From Streptomyces griseoflavus (GTDB lineage Bacteria; Actinomycetota; Actinomycetes; Streptomycetales; Streptomycetaceae): a stretch of 54,608 nucleotides of DNA. The stretch's first letter is position 1; every line of letters begins with the position of its first letter. A model generated the notes under the pieces. The model was given only the letters and a program-made list of their open reading frames with translations. It ran no database searches and was not told the origin of the DNA. Below are positions 42,988 through 52,524 of the stretch, one piece after another. The translations under genes were made by a program, and so were the position numbers. The stretch spans positions 1 through 54,608 of the forward strand of contig NZ_BMUC01000006.1 in the NCBI RefSeq assembly GCF_014649995.1, in the 5' to 3' direction.

Positions 42988-45766
42988 GCCGGGTGGCCGA
43001 AGGCTCGGAAGGCAGCGCCTCCAGAGCGTCGCGGAGCTCGGCCCGCGACGTGATCCCCAGCTTCGGGAACACACGGTAGAGATGCGACGACACGGTCCGC
43101 GGCGAAAGGAACAGACGCGACGCGATCTGCGGGTTGGACAGCCCCGTCGCCGCCAGCCTGGCGACCTCCAGCTCCTGCGGGGTGAGGGCCTCACCGGCCT
43201 TGCCCCGCCCGGTCCGCGTCATGCCGGTGGCGCGAAGCTCCGCAGCGGCCCGGGCCTCCCACGAACGGGCCCCGAGCTCCTCGAAGCGGTCGCGGGCGGC
43301 GGCCAGCTGCACCCGGGCCTCGCGGTTGAGTCCTTGCCGGCGAAGCGCTTCGCCGTACGCCAGACGAGCACGGCCCACCTCGAAGGGCCACTGCTCGACG
43401 CCCGGCAGTCCGAGCGCCTCCTCGAAGCACCGGACCATGTCCTCGGCAGCCGATGTCATCGCCGTGACCGTGGCCGAGCTCAGCGCGAGCCGCGACGAGA
43501 GGCGGCCGACACCGGCGTCGCGCAGCGCGTCCGCGTGCCGTCGCGCCTCCGCGTGCCGCCCGGTGCGCACGGCGGCCTCGACGAGGTCCGGCGCGGACCA
43601 CACGGCCTCGGGGTTGAACGCCGGCAGCACACCCGGGGCGCAGATCGCCGTGGCATGCCGGAACGCCGTCTCGAAGTCGGCGGCGCCCACGGCCGCCCGG
43701 GCCGCCGCCTGGTGGGCGCAGTTCTCCAGCCGCCGCAGCCCCCTGGGCCCCGACCACACCCAGACGGCCTCACAGTGGCGGCGGCACGCGTCGAGATCGC
43801 CGCGCTGGGCCGCGGCCATCGCGGCGACGTAGTGCCCCACCCGGGCGAACAAGTGGTATCCCGTCTCCTCGGACAGTGCGATGAGCTCGTCCGCGGCGCC
43901 GGCCGACGCCTGCCACCGGCCGGCGTGCACGTCGTCCAGGGCGACGAACATCAGGGCCGGCATGCTCGACCCCACCGCGCCGCCGTCGCGTATGACCCGG
44001 GACACGGCCTCGCGACAGCCCGGAAGCCGGTCGAGGTACGAGGCGGTCAGGGCGGTGCGGATGACCACGTCGGCGTCACTCTGGTCCCTCAGCCGCGCGA
44101 TCTCCTCGTCCAGGCGGCGCAGCATCCCGTCGGTGACGGAGCCGAGGTCATGGTGGACGCGCCCCAGCGACGCCGCGGCGGCGGGCGCCGCCTCGGGGAA
44201 CCGGTCGAGCAAATCGACCAGAGGCTGCCAGTGCTCGGGCCGACCCGAGTACTGGCTGGCGAGGGTGAGGGTGAACAGCGCGGTCTCCAGCTCGCCGGAC
44301 GGCGAACCGGGCGTCACCGACGCCTGCCCGACCGCCTCCGTCAGCAGCGCGTGGGCGGTGTCGGCGTCGCCTTCCGTGACGAGTACGAGGAAGCCGGCCG
44401 TCGCGGCGGCCGAGAGCGAGCGGGCCGCCGGATCGCCCTTGACCTCACGCATGATCTCGTGGCTGACCTCAAGATGGCCCGCAACCCAGGCGGCGGCGTA
44501 GGCGGCCTGCGACAGGCGGCGCCTGCGGTCCGCGCGGTCGGTGCTCAGCTCGGCCGCGCGCCGCAGCCTCGCGATGGCGCCGTCGGTGTCACCGCGCCGC
44601 AGGCTGCTGCGGGCCGCCGACTCCACGACGGCGGCGACCGCCTCGTCGGGCGCTGTCGTCGCTCTCGCGAGGTGATCACCGCGGCGCTCGGGCTGGTCGG
44701 CCAGCGCGTCGGCCAGTCGGCGGTGGGCGCCGCGCCGCTGTTCGCCGGTGGAACCGTCGACCACCGCGGACCTGACCAGCGGATGCCTGAAGCGCAGCGC
44801 GCGGCCGTTCTCCGTGACCATGACCAGGTGGTCACGCTCCGCGGGAGCGAGTTCCTCGAGGCTGCCCGGCCCGCCGGCCGCCTCGAGGACGCCGATGTCG
44901 CCGGAGCCCTCGAGCGCCGCGAGCAGCAGTACCTCGCGCGTTTTCCGCGGCAGTCTTCCGACACGGGCGCCGTACAGGGCGCGCACGTTCCGCCCCGGGC
45001 CGCTCGACTGCCCCGCCCCTGAGCCGTGCTGGTCGCCGGACGTCCCGGTGGAACCGGCGAACTCGAGCAGCGCCAGGGGATTTCCCTGTGCCTCGTGGGC
45101 CACGGTCGACAGGACCCGGCGGGGAAGGTGGGCGAAGCGCCGGGACAGCAGCCGCAGGGCGTCCGCGTCGCCCAGCGGTGCGACGTCGAGCTCCGGCAGT
45201 CCGGTGGACGGGAAAGGCGCGACGGACTCCGCCCGCTGCGCTCCGAGCAGCCCGATGCGGCGGCCCCCCAGTCTTCTGGCGACGAAACCCACCGCGGCCC
45301 GGCTCGCCTGGTCGACGACGTGCAGGTCGTCGACCACGAGGAGCAGCGGCCGGTCCTTCGCGGCCTCGTCGAACAGGGACAGTGCCGCGTTCAGGACGGC
45401 GATCCGGCTCGGCGCGGGACCGACGCCGAGACCGAGGGCGACCTCGAGGGCCTCCCGCAGGGCACGCGGCAGACGACCGAGCTCGTCCGGCAGCGAGCCG
45501 ACGAGCTGATGGAGTCCCGCGAAGCTGATGTCCGTCTCGTACTCGACACCGCTCCCGCGGACGACCCGTACCCCCTTCGCCACCGCCAGTTCGGCGGTCG
45601 CGTCGAGGAGCGCCGTCTTCCCCACCCCCGGATCACCGGTGAGCAGCAGGACGGCTCCGTCCGTCCCGGCCGTGTCCAGGAACGCCGCGAGCTCGGTGAG
45701 CTCGCCCTCCCGGCCGACCAGCCCGGTCGGGCCGACACCCGTGCCTGTATGTGACTTCGCCCACAT
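42983..45766 (-). CDS. LAL-type LuxR family regulator (large ATP-binding)
   Basis: A 927-residue MalT/LAL-like regulator. N-terminal P-loop: LVGREGELTELAAF then LLTGDPGVGKTALLDATA; Walker B LLLVVDDLHVVDQ. A long helical repeat region follows, then the LuxR HTH LTPQELEVARLAATGLSNPQIASRLFLSPRTVSSHLYRVF. ATG 45766 has GAGGGA 8-9 nt upstream. Its stop lies at the edge of the duplicated promoter segment. It likely activates the alpha/beta hydrolase operon and, through the duplicated segment, the aldehyde dehydrogenase gene; that is inference. Confidence 0.92.
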   Translation of the reverse strand: MWAKSHTGTGVGPTGLVGREGELTELAAFLDTAGTDGAVLLLTGDPGVGKTALLDATAELAVAKGVRVVRGSGVEYETDISFAGLHQLVGSLPDELGRLPRALREALEVALGLGVGPAPSRIAVLNAALSLFDEAAKDRPLLLVVDDLHVVDQASRAAVGFVARRLGGRRIGLLGAQRAESVAPFPSTGLPELDVAPLGDADALRLLSRRFAHLPRRVLSTVAHEAQGNPLALLEFAGSTGTSGDQHGSGAGQSSGPGRNVRALYGARVGRLPRKTREVLLLAALEGSGDIGVLEAAGGPGSLEELAPAERDHLVMVTENGRALRFRHPLVRSAVVDGSTGEQRRGAHRRLADALADQPERRGDHLARATTAPDEAVAAVVESAARSSLRRGDTDGAIARLRRAAELSTDRADRRRRLSQAAYAAAWVAGHLEVSHEIMREVKGDPAARSLSAAATAGFLVLVTEGDADTAHALLTEAVGQASVTPGSPSGELETALFTLTLASQYSGRPEHWQPLVDLLDRFPEAAPAAAASLGRVHHDLGSVTDGMLRRLDEEIARLRDQSDADVVIRTALTASYLDRLPGCREAVSRVIRDGGAVGSSMPALMFVALDDVHAGRWQASAGAADELIALSEETGYHLFARVGHYVAAMAAAQRGDLDACRRHCEAVWVWSGPRGLRRLENCAHQAAARAAVGAADFETAFRHATAICAPGVLPAFNPEAVWSAPDLVEAAVRTGRHAEARRHADALRDAGVGRLSSRLALSSATVTAMTSAAEDMVRCFEEALGLPGVEQWPFEVGRARLAYGEALRRQGLNREARVQLAAARDRFEELGARSWEARAAAELRATGMTRTGRGKAGEALTPQELEVARLAATGLSNPQIASRLFLSPRTVSSHLYRVFPKLGITSRAELRDALEALPSEPSATRL

Positions 45767-45845
45767 CCGCCGCGTCCCTCGCCGTACCTCGCGAGGCAGT
45801 CGAACCACCAGCCACGCGCTTGACCAGCGATTGTCGCACTTCGTC

Positions 45846-46661
45846 TCAGGTTGCCTGCCCGGCCAGCCTGCGCAAGGCCCGCACGGCGGGTGATCCCGGG
45901 TCGGCCGTCATCAGGACGACCTCCTGGTCGTCCTCGGGCACGAGCAGGACGTCGCAGTTCACCCGCAGCCTGCCGGCCTCTGGATGGTCCAGGGTCTTGG
46001 TGCGGTGCCCGGGGGCGTGGACCGGATGTGTCTGCCAGATCTGCCGGAACTCCTCACTGCCGTCGTGCAGTTCGGCCAGCAGGGCGGCCAGCCGCGGGTC
46101 GTGCGGGTAGCGGTCGGCGGCCCGGCGCAGCCGCGCCACCGCGATGTGCCCGAATTCCTCGGCGCCGGAGCTCTCGTACATCCGCCCTTGGTCCAGGAAG
46201 CGGCGGCGGGCCAGGTTCGTCGTCCCGTCTCCGAGGTCGGCGCCGAGCAGTGCCTGGGCCAAAGAATTCCAGGCGACGACGTGGTACGCCGCGTCGGTGA
46301 CGACGGCACCGGTCTCCGGCAGCCGGTCCAGCATCCGGGCCACGTGCGGGCGCACCCGCCGCACGGCGCTGGTGCCGGGCGGCGCGCTCGAACCCGCCAG
46401 GCGGAACAGGTGGCTGCGTTCGGCCGGCGTGAGCCGCAGCGTGCGGGCCAGCGCGTCCAGGATCCGGGCCGACGGCCGCGGTCCCCGCGCTTGCTCCAGC
46501 CGCGTGTAGTAGTCGACCGACATGTGGGCGAGCTCCGCCACCTCTTCGCGGCGCAGGCCCGGTGTGCGGCGGGCGGTGCCCGTCTCCGTCAGGCCGATCT
46601 CGTGCGGACGCAGGGCCGCCCGGCGGGCCCGCAGGTAGTGGGCCAGCTCCTGCCGTGCCAT
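45846..46661 (-). CDS. XRE/MmyB family transcriptional regulator 3
   Basis: A 271-residue third member of this family. HTH: RRTPGLRREEVAELAHMSV and DYYTRLEQARGPRPS; ligand domain: GAVVTDAAYHVVAWNSLAQALL, RRFLDQGRMYESS and the C-terminal DDQEVVLMTADPG. GGAGGCGGT directly precedes the ATG, so unlike paralogues 1 and 2 it is not leaderless. It diverges from an SDR gene with 76 bp between; this is the usual regulator/target arrangement for the family. Confidence 0.92.
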   Translation of the reverse strand: MARQELAHYLRARRAALRPHEIGLTETGTARRTPGLRREEVAELAHMSVDYYTRLEQARGPRPSARILDALARTLRLTPAERSHLFRLAGSSAPPGTSAVRRVRPHVARMLDRLPETGAVVTDAAYHVVAWNSLAQALLGADLGDGTTNLARRRFLDQGRMYESSGAEEFGHIAVARLRRAADRYPHDPRLAALLAELHDGSEEFRQIWQTHPVHAPGHRTKTLDHPEAGRLRVNCDVLLVPEDDQEVVLMTADPGSPAVRALRRLAGQAT

Positions 46662-46737
46662 ACCGCCTCCTGTCCTCCCCCTGCCTGGTACGGACTGTCC
46701 CTGGCCTGGCGCCCGCGACCAGGGAAGCGTGGTTGCC

Positions 46738-47454
46738 ATGAACGAACGCACAGCTCTGGTCACCGGTGCCAACAAGGGCATCGGCAAGCATATTGCCCGG
46801 CTGCTCGCCGCCGAGGGCCTCACCGTGTACGCGGGCTCCCGCGACCCCGGGCGCGGGCGGCGGGCCGTCGAGGAGATCGGCGCCGGGGCCCGCCTGCTGG
46901 TCCTCGACGTGAGTGATCCCGAAGGCATCGCCCAGGCCGCGGCTCAGGTGGACCGCTTGGACGTGCTGGTCAACAATGCCGGCGTCTCCTTGTCACTCGA
47001 CCCGCCGGCCGGCACCGGCGTCGAGGAGTTCCGGCGCACGTACGAGACCAATGTGTTCGGGGTGGTGGCGGTGACCAATGCCTTCCTGCCCGCCCTGCGC
47101 CGGTCGCCGCGCCCGCGTATCGTCAACGTCTCCAGCGGCACGGCGTCGCTGACCTGGAGCACGAACCCCAACCCCCAGTTCACCCCGGGGAACGGCGGCG
47201 CCGCGGCCTACCGGTCGTCCAAGGCCGCCCTCAACGCCCTCACCGTCCTGTACGCCCAGACGCTGGCCGACGACGGCTTCAAGGTGAACGCGCTCGCTCC
47301 CGGCCTGCGGGCCACTGATCTCACTCCCGGGGCCGCCGCTGCCGGCGGCGACCCTGCCGAGGCCGCCCGGGGTGCCCTCCGCCTGGCCCTGCTGCCGGAC
47401 GACGGCCCCACCGGCGGGTTCTTCTCCTGGGACGGAACTCCCGTGCCCTGGTGA
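46738..47454 (+). CDS. SDR family oxidoreductase
   Basis: A 238-residue short-chain dehydrogenase. TGANKGIG (cofactor), NNAG in LVNNAGVSLSLD, catalytic Ser in VNVSSGTAS and YxxxK in AAYRSSKAALNA. The C-terminus ends GGFFSWDGTPVPW, as in carbonyl-reductase-like members. ATG 46738 has AGGGAAG upstream. Divergent from MmyB regulator 3, its likely repressor. Confidence 0.93.
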   Translation: MNERTALVTGANKGIGKHIARLLAAEGLTVYAGSRDPGRGRRAVEEIGAGARLLVLDVSDPEGIAQAAAQVDRLDVLVNNAGVSLSLDPPAGTGVEEFRRTYETNVFGVVAVTNAFLPALRRSPRPRIVNVSSGTASLTWSTNPNPQFTPGNGGAAAYRSSKAALNALTVLYAQTLADDGFKVNALAPGLRATDLTPGAAAAGGDPAEAARGALRLALLPDDGPTGGFFSWDGTPVPW

Positions 47455-47551
47455 GGAGTCGGGGGAGGCGTCGGGGACGGGTGCACCGGGCGCTCCGCAC
47501 GGGCGCCGTCGTACGCCGTGCCGGCCGGGTTCCCGGGGCGGCGAGGGGCGT

Positions 47552-48793
47552 TCACGGAACTGCCACCGCGGCGCCTTCCCCGCCCGTCCCGCGCTCCGGG
47601 CTCGCCCCGAGCGCCGTCAGCGTCACCCCGGCCGCCACCGCCAGCGCCGCCACCAGCCCTGCCGCGAGCACCGCCCAGTGGCCCAGGAACGTGCAGACGA
47701 CCACCAGCAGCGCCGTGACCGGCAGTACCGACTGCTGGGCGATCCCCACCTTGTAGAAGCGCGAGTGCAGCGCCCAGACCATGAGCAGGAACAGCGCTGT
47801 CGGCAGCGTCACCGCCGCCGACGCCGACAGCGCCGAAAGGTGCGCCTTGCCCACCGCCTGCTCCACCGCCACCTCCAGGCCGGCCCCGATCGCGGCACCC
47901 GAGACGAGGATCAGGTAATGGCCGTAGCCCCAGAGGAAGGACTGCCGGTTGGACCGGAGGTGCCCGTGGATGGGGACCGCGAAGTACACCCACCAGGCGG
48001 CGAAGATGATCAGCAGTCCGCCGGCGGCGATGGGCAGCAACTCACCCAGGGCCTCGTGCTCGTCGATCCCCGACTTCACGGCGACGGTGGCCGCTGCGAT
48101 GGTCTCGCCGAGCACGATGAGCGTGAGCAGCCCGTACCGTTCGGCGATGTGGTGGGGGTGCCAGGGCGTGGGGTGGGCCCGCTCCGCATACAGCGGTACG
48201 GCCATCTCCAGTAGCGCCATCACCAGGAAGACCCACGGGCGGCCGGCCTCCGGCAGAGCCAGTAGCCCCAGCCAGCCGATCTGGCACAGCCCGATGGCGT
48301 ACCGCAGCGCCATCGTCCGCTCGGGGCCCCAGCTCGACCGCGCCACGCGCAGCCACTGCGCCGTCATGGCGAGCCGCATGATCACATAGCCCAGGATGAC
48401 GACCAGGTACGCGTGTTCCTCGAACGCCGGGGAGACGCCTGCCGTCAGGACGAGCACGCCGGCTATCTGGATCAGCGTGACGATCCGGTACAGCACGTCG
48501 TCGTTGTCGTAGGCCGAGGCGAACCACGTGAAGTTCATCCACGCCCACCAGATGGCGAAGAAGATCATCAAGTAGTTGAGGATCCCCTCGCCCGTGTGTC
48601 CCTCGACCATGGCGTGCACCAACTGGGCGCCTGCCTGGGCTATGGCCACGATGAAGCACAGGTCGAAGAAGAGCTCCAGTGAGGAGACGCCGCGGTGGGT
48701 CTCGTCGCGGTCTCGCGCCGTGAGCCTGCGCAGTGGTCTGTGGTGTGCGGGCGCCGCGGAGCACACCGGCGGCGGAGCCGGGCTGCTTGTCAT
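47552..48793 (-). CDS. Low temperature requirement A (LtrA)-like membrane protein
   Basis: A 413-residue integral membrane protein with about 10-12 helices. The LtrA signature is SSLELFFDLCFIVAIAQAG near the N-terminus, then FAIWWAWMNFTWFASAYDNDD and HHIAERYGLLTLIVLGET. Its stop converges on the SDR gene. Its ATG overlaps the stop of the small membrane gene upstream (ATGA), so the two are co-translated. Role unknown. Confidence 0.9.
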   Translation of the reverse strand: MTSSPAPPPVCSAAPAHHRPLRRLTARDRDETHRGVSSLELFFDLCFIVAIAQAGAQLVHAMVEGHTGEGILNYLMIFFAIWWAWMNFTWFASAYDNDDVLYRIVTLIQIAGVLVLTAGVSPAFEEHAYLVVILGYVIMRLAMTAQWLRVARSSWGPERTMALRYAIGLCQIGWLGLLALPEAGRPWVFLVMALLEMAVPLYAERAHPTPWHPHHIAERYGLLTLIVLGETIAAATVAVKSGIDEHEALGELLPIAAGGLLIIFAAWWVYFAVPIHGHLRSNRQSFLWGYGHYLILVSGAAIGAGLEVAVEQAVGKAHLSALSASAAVTLPTALFLLMVWALHSRFYKVGIAQQSVLPVTALLVVVCTFLGHWAVLAAGLVAALAVAAGVTLTALGASPERGTGGEGAAVAVP

Positions 48794-49149
48794 CTGGTGA
48801 GCCAAGCTCCGAAATGCCGCTGCAGTCGGGGATTGATCTGCCAGACCATCGCTGCTGCCGCCGCCGGGACGAGTACAGCGAGTCGCACCGGCAGGTACAG
48901 ATCCTCCAGAACGGGGTTCGTGGCCAGGCCCAGCAGGACGATGGTGGGGTAGATGGCGCACACGGTGAGGAGCCACAGTTTCCAACGCCGGACGGCGGCC
49001 GGAACGGTGGGGCCGAGCCGGGGCTCGGCGTTCGCGGACGCGTCCCGGCTCTGCTCCCGGAGCGTGTGCCGGATGTCTGTCACTGCCGGTGGGCTTGGCA
49101 GTCCAGGATCGTCGGCACCGTAGGCATGGGAAACAATTCTCTCGTTCAT
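48790..49149 (-). CDS. Small membrane protein upstream of LtrA (ABM C-terminal-like)
   Basis: A 119-residue protein. A polar N-terminus of about 60 residues is followed by two helices (LWLLTVCAIYPTIVLLGLA and LPVRLAVLVPAAAAAMVW) and the tail INPRLQRHFGAWLTR. That C-terminal half resembles the membrane tail found after some antibiotic-biosynthesis-monooxygenase domains, so this may be a separated tail. ATG 49149 is preceded by TGGAGTGG. The stop overlaps the LtrA start. Confidence 0.65.
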   Translation of the reverse strand: MNERIVSHAYGADDPGLPSPPAVTDIRHTLREQSRDASANAEPRLGPTVPAAVRRWKLWLLTVCAIYPTIVLLGLATNPVLEDLYLPVRLAVLVPAAAAAMVWQINPRLQRHFGAWLTR

Positions 49150-49239
49150 GGACCACTCCAAATCGAAATGCTGCGTGTCGTTGTGATTCCATCGGTTCCT
49201 GCTCGACCGAGGCGATGTTGGCGCTGCGTGATGGGCTGC

Positions 49240-49482
49240 CCGCGCAACAGCGGCAGCAGTTGCCGTGAGCAGCACAGGGCTCAGATGGTTTCGCTGGGTC
49301 TCGGCCAGAGCGGACAGGTCGGCGATGTATTGCCCGGCCCCGAAACGCTGCGCGATCGGCACCGGTCGCTGCGGGGCACGACCGTGCAGAAGTAACTGGC
49401 GCACGACTTCCGCAAGCTCCTCAGCCAGAGCGAGACCAAGACCGTTCGTCGCTCCGGTGATCAGAATCGACGCCTGGTGCAA
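49240..49482 (-). pseudogene. N-terminal fragment of an SDR gene
   Basis: The minus strand reads MHQASILITGATNGLGLALA then EELAEVVRQLLLHGRAPQRP and GQYIADLSALAETQRN. This is the cofactor-binding part of an SDR. It runs on in frame into unrelated sequence and then the small membrane gene; the catalytic part is missing. Confidence 0.6.
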
Positions 49483-49509
49483 CCTTCCCGTGCAGGGGTC
49501 AAGGCCGAC

Positions 49510-49537
49510 GGCCCGGCGCCCAGGTGGGCGCCGGGCC
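49510..49537 (-). terminator. Intrinsic terminator-like hairpin of aldehyde dehydrogenase
   Basis: GGCCCGGCGCCC and its exact reverse complement form a 12-bp stem around AGGT, 14 nt downstream of the aldehyde dehydrogenase stop. Confidence 0.8.
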
Positions 49538-49551
49538 AGGTCATGATCTGG

Positions 49552-51009
49552 TCAGTGAGCAGACTGGGCGTGGTCCTGCTCCACGTACACCTTGAGGGCC
49601 TGGAACTCCTCGATCGCTCGCGGGCCGCACAGATAGCCGTAACCGCTTCCCTTGACGCCGCCCTCCTCGAAGTCCTCGCTGATGGCGCCCCAGGTGTTGA
49701 TCCACACAGTGCCGGTGCGGATGCGTCGGGCGATCCGGCGGGCCTTCATCGAGTCCGAGCTGAACACCGAGGCGGCCAGGCCGTAGATGGTGGCGTTCGC
49801 CTTGGTCACCGCGTCGTCCTCGTCGTCGAAGATCTCGAACGTCTGGACCGGGCCGAAGACCTCTTCCTGCACGATCCGGACGTCGGTGCGGTCCACCTCG
49901 ATCAAGCTCGGCCGGTAGAACGCACCGGCGGCCAGGGGGCCGTCGGTGACCACACCGCCGCGCAGCAGCACCGTGCCGTACGAGGCGGCTTCCTCGACGA
50001 TCGCGTCCACCCGCTGGGCGGACGCCCGGTCGATCACCGGGCCGAGCTGGGCCTTCTCGTCGTCGCCCGAGCCCAGCCGCACCTGCGCGAGCGCGCTGGT
50101 GAGCCGGGTACGCACCTGGTCGGCGATGTCCCGGTGAACCAGTACGCGGGAGCCGGTGCAGCAGAACTGCCCGTTCATCAGCACCAGCGACTGCACCACA
50201 GTCGGGATCACCATGTCCAGATCGGCGTCGGGAAAGATCACCATCGGCGCCTTGCCGCCCAGTTCCAGACCGAGCCGCTTGAGCGTGGCGGAGGCCGCGG
50301 CCGCGATGCTGCGCCCGACCGGCGTACTGCCGGTGTAGTTGATCACGGCGACCTTGTCCGAGGAGACCAGGAACGGGGCCCCGGTGTTGCCGGACTCGGT
50401 GAACACGCTCACCACGCCCGCCGGGATCTCCGAGACCGAGGCCAGGACCTGCGCGAAAAGCTCATTGGTCAGCGCCGTCTGAGCCGGAAGCTTGACCACG
50501 ACGGTGCAGCCGGCGGCCAGCGCCGGGCCCAGTGCCCGCACGGTCAGCATGATGGGGGAGTTCCAGGGAGAAATGATCCCGGCGACACCGAGCGGCTCGG
50601 GCACCGAGTGGGTGTACTGGCCGGGTGCCGTCTCGGCGGCGCGCCCGGCGGTCTGGGTGCGCACAGAGGCCGCCGCGTACCGCAGCCACCCGACCGCACC
50701 GCTGACCTCCCACGTGGTCTCACCCAGCAGCTTGCCGTTCTCCCGGGACAACATGGCCGCAACCTCCGGTACCCGGGCCTCGAGGGCGTCGGCCAGCCGG
50801 CTGAGCGCGGTCGCCCGGAGCGAGGGAGTGCGCGCCCATTCGGTGGTCTCGAACGCGGCGGCGGCGGCGTCCACGGCGGCCGAAGCCTCCACCTCGCCAC
50901 CGTCGTAGAACGAGCCGACGACGGTGCCGTCGGCCGGATTGATCGATTCCAGGACCGAGCCGGAGCCGGTCCACTGTCCGTTGATCCAGTGCTGCGCGAT
51001 GGTGTTCAT
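49552..51009 (-). CDS. NAD(P)-dependent aldehyde dehydrogenase
   Basis: A 485-residue aldehyde dehydrogenase. Cofactor region IISPWNSPIML with the conserved Asn, GSTPVGRSI, catalytic Glu in LGLELGGKAP, catalytic Cys in MNGQFCCTGSRV and EEVFGPVQ near the end. It oxidises an aldehyde to the acid. It lies on the duplicated promoter segment (51007-51174), with GAGGAG 7 nt before the ATG, exactly as the alpha/beta hydrolase does. The shared promoter suggests the same inducer and pathway. Confidence 0.94.
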   Translation of the reverse strand: MNTIAQHWINGQWTGSGSVLESINPADGTVVGSFYDGGEVEASAAVDAAAAAFETTEWARTPSLRATALSRLADALEARVPEVAAMLSRENGKLLGETTWEVSGAVGWLRYAAASVRTQTAGRAAETAPGQYTHSVPEPLGVAGIISPWNSPIMLTVRALGPALAAGCTVVVKLPAQTALTNELFAQVLASVSEIPAGVVSVFTESGNTGAPFLVSSDKVAVINYTGSTPVGRSIAAAASATLKRLGLELGGKAPMVIFPDADLDMVIPTVVQSLVLMNGQFCCTGSRVLVHRDIADQVRTRLTSALAQVRLGSGDDEKAQLGPVIDRASAQRVDAIVEEAASYGTVLLRGGVVTDGPLAAGAFYRPSLIEVDRTDVRIVQEEVFGPVQTFEIFDDEDDAVTKANATIYGLAASVFSSDSMKARRIARRIRTGTVWINTWGAISEDFEEGGVKGSGYGYLCGPRAIEEFQALKVYVEQDHAQSAH

Positions 51010-51174
51010 GGTCCGCTCCTCGTGGTCTCGCCCGGGTACCGGGCGGTTTCGATGTCTCCACGAGAATGGCTCGGCCACCGTACCGACAGCCTCCGTCAGC
51101 TGACTGACATCCGGCCGACGACTCGCTCACGTCAGTACCGGGACAGTGCTGAGACCCGACCGGTGGCTCTCAGT
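51007..51174 (-). repeat. Duplicated promoter segment, copy 2
   Basis: Nearly identical to 42819-42987, running from the aldehyde dehydrogenase ATG upstream. It has the leader hairpin CGCCCG-N5-CGGGCG (51029-51045) and GTCAGCTGAC at 51095-51104. Its upstream edge meets IS5-associated sequence. Confidence 0.9.
51095..51104. promoter_or_regulatory. Candidate operator GTCAGCTGAC, copy 2
   Basis: Second conserved palindrome upstream of the aldehyde dehydrogenase gene. Confidence 0.5.
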
Positions 51175-51581
51175 GGACGCCAAGTCCGCTTCTGGTAGCG
51201 GCCTCGTCCCGGCTGCTCGAGGAATCCTTGGCGAGCGAGTCGTCCCAGGCGGGAGCAGGTGACGTTGATCGAGGGCTCGTCGGTGGGCAGGTCAAGGTAC
51301 TCGTGCAGATCGCGGACACGGAACATTCCGGGGTGCTCGTTGAACATGGTCACGATGCCCTGGTAGACGGTGGCAGTGGCGGTCTCCGCGGGGGCCGTTG
51401 TGTGGTGGGGAGGGGTGAGGCCGTCGATGACTTTGCGGGTGGCGGCGAGCTCGGCCAGGCGGGCTTCTGTCTCGGCAAGGTCGGTGGTAAGCCACTCGAT
51501 CTACTCGCGCAGGTGGTCAGCGCGAGCTGCGGTTTCATCGTGTTCGGTCTGCAGCAGCCGCAGGAGTTCGCAGACGTTCAC
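51132..51581 (-). pseudogene. IS5-associated accessory ORF with internal stop
   Basis: It would start at GTG 51581, overlapping the transposase stop (GTGA). The reading frame VNVCELLRLLQTEHDETAAR then meets a TAG at 51503-51501, and continues IEWLTTDLAETEARLAELAA, a coiled-coil-like part, then MFNEHPGMFRVRDLHEYLDL and GRLARQGFLEQPGRGRYQKR, a winged-helix-like part. Its last residues are encoded inside the duplicated promoter segment, so the true C-terminus was replaced. Confidence 0.55.
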
Positions 51582-52432
51582 GCGGCCAGCTCCACGTCGT
51601 CCCGCCAGGTGGAAGTAGGGGCGGTGAGGCGGCGGAGCATGCCGGCGGTGGAGGCCCAGTAGACGCGGGAGGTCGCGTTGTCGGGCCGGTGATCGTAGTT
51701 TCGGGCCAGGCGCCGCTGCAGTATGAGGGTGCCGTTGACCTGCTCGACCACCCACCGCTTCGGTTGCGGGACGAAGCCTTTCCCCTCGTCGTCGAGGTTG
51801 CGGCGAACCACCTCGACGGTGATGCCCTTCACCGCCCCGTGGATGATCACGGCGTCCTTGAAACCCTGGTCGACCAGGACCTTCTCCAGGCGCATCCCGC
51901 ACCGCTCGGCCGCTTGGTCCAGCAGGGCGATGCCGGCCTCGTTGTCGTGTGCGCTCGCGGCCAGGACCACCACGCTGATGATCAGGCCCAGCACGTCGAC
52001 GGCGAGCCCCCGCTTCCTGCCGGGCGTCTTCTTGTTCGCGTCCAGTCCCGTCGTCTCCTTCGGCACCCCGGCCGCCACGCGGACGGACTGGGTGTCGATG
52101 ATCACCAGGGACGGGTCCTCTAATCGTCTGGGCCGCTCCCGCACCTGGCAGCGCAGGATCTCCTGGATCCGCTGGGCGAGGCCGTCCTGGCGCCACAGGG
52201 TGAAGTAGTAGAACACCGCCGACCAGGCCGGGAGGTCGTGCGGCAGTAGCCGCCACTGGCAGCCCGTCCGGTTCTGGTAGAGCAGCGCGTTCACGACCTC
52301 GCGCAGGTCGCAGGAGCCCGGGTTCCCGGTCGCCGACCGTGCCACCCGCTCCTGCTTCCACGCGGTGACCAGCGGCTCGATCAGCGCCCACTGCTCGTCG
52401 GACAAGTCGGTTGCGTACGGCATCCGCTCCAT
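51578..52432 (-). CDS. IS5 family transposase
   Basis: A complete-looking 284-residue DDE transposase. N-terminal domain YATDLSDEQWALIEPLV, then REVVNALLYQNRTGCQWRLLPHDLP, first Asp in VIIDTQSVRVAAG, second Asp in VLVDQGFKDAV, Glu in the YREE-like region near RRNLDDEGKGFVPQPKRW. Translation is overlapped by the accessory frame. ATG 52432 is chosen as the start of the conserved region (MERMPYATDL). Possibly still functional, though the element's left end is not seen. Confidence 0.85.
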   Translation of the reverse strand: MERMPYATDLSDEQWALIEPLVTAWKQERVARSATGNPGSCDLREVVNALLYQNRTGCQWRLLPHDLPAWSAVFYYFTLWRQDGLAQRIQEILRCQVRERPRRLEDPSLVIIDTQSVRVAAGVPKETTGLDANKKTPGRKRGLAVDVLGLIISVVVLAASAHDNEAGIALLDQAAERCGMRLEKVLVDQGFKDAVIIHGAVKGITVEVVRRNLDDEGKGFVPQPKRWVVEQVNGTLILQRRLARNYDHRPDNATSRVYWASTAGMLRRLTAPTSTWRDDVELAA

Positions 52433-52524
52433 GCCCGAGACCCCACCATGTACACGCCATGGCACGAGGACGGTACCGCCCCATCACCCACGAACGGGCG
52501 ACACCACATCATCAGGAACGGGAC

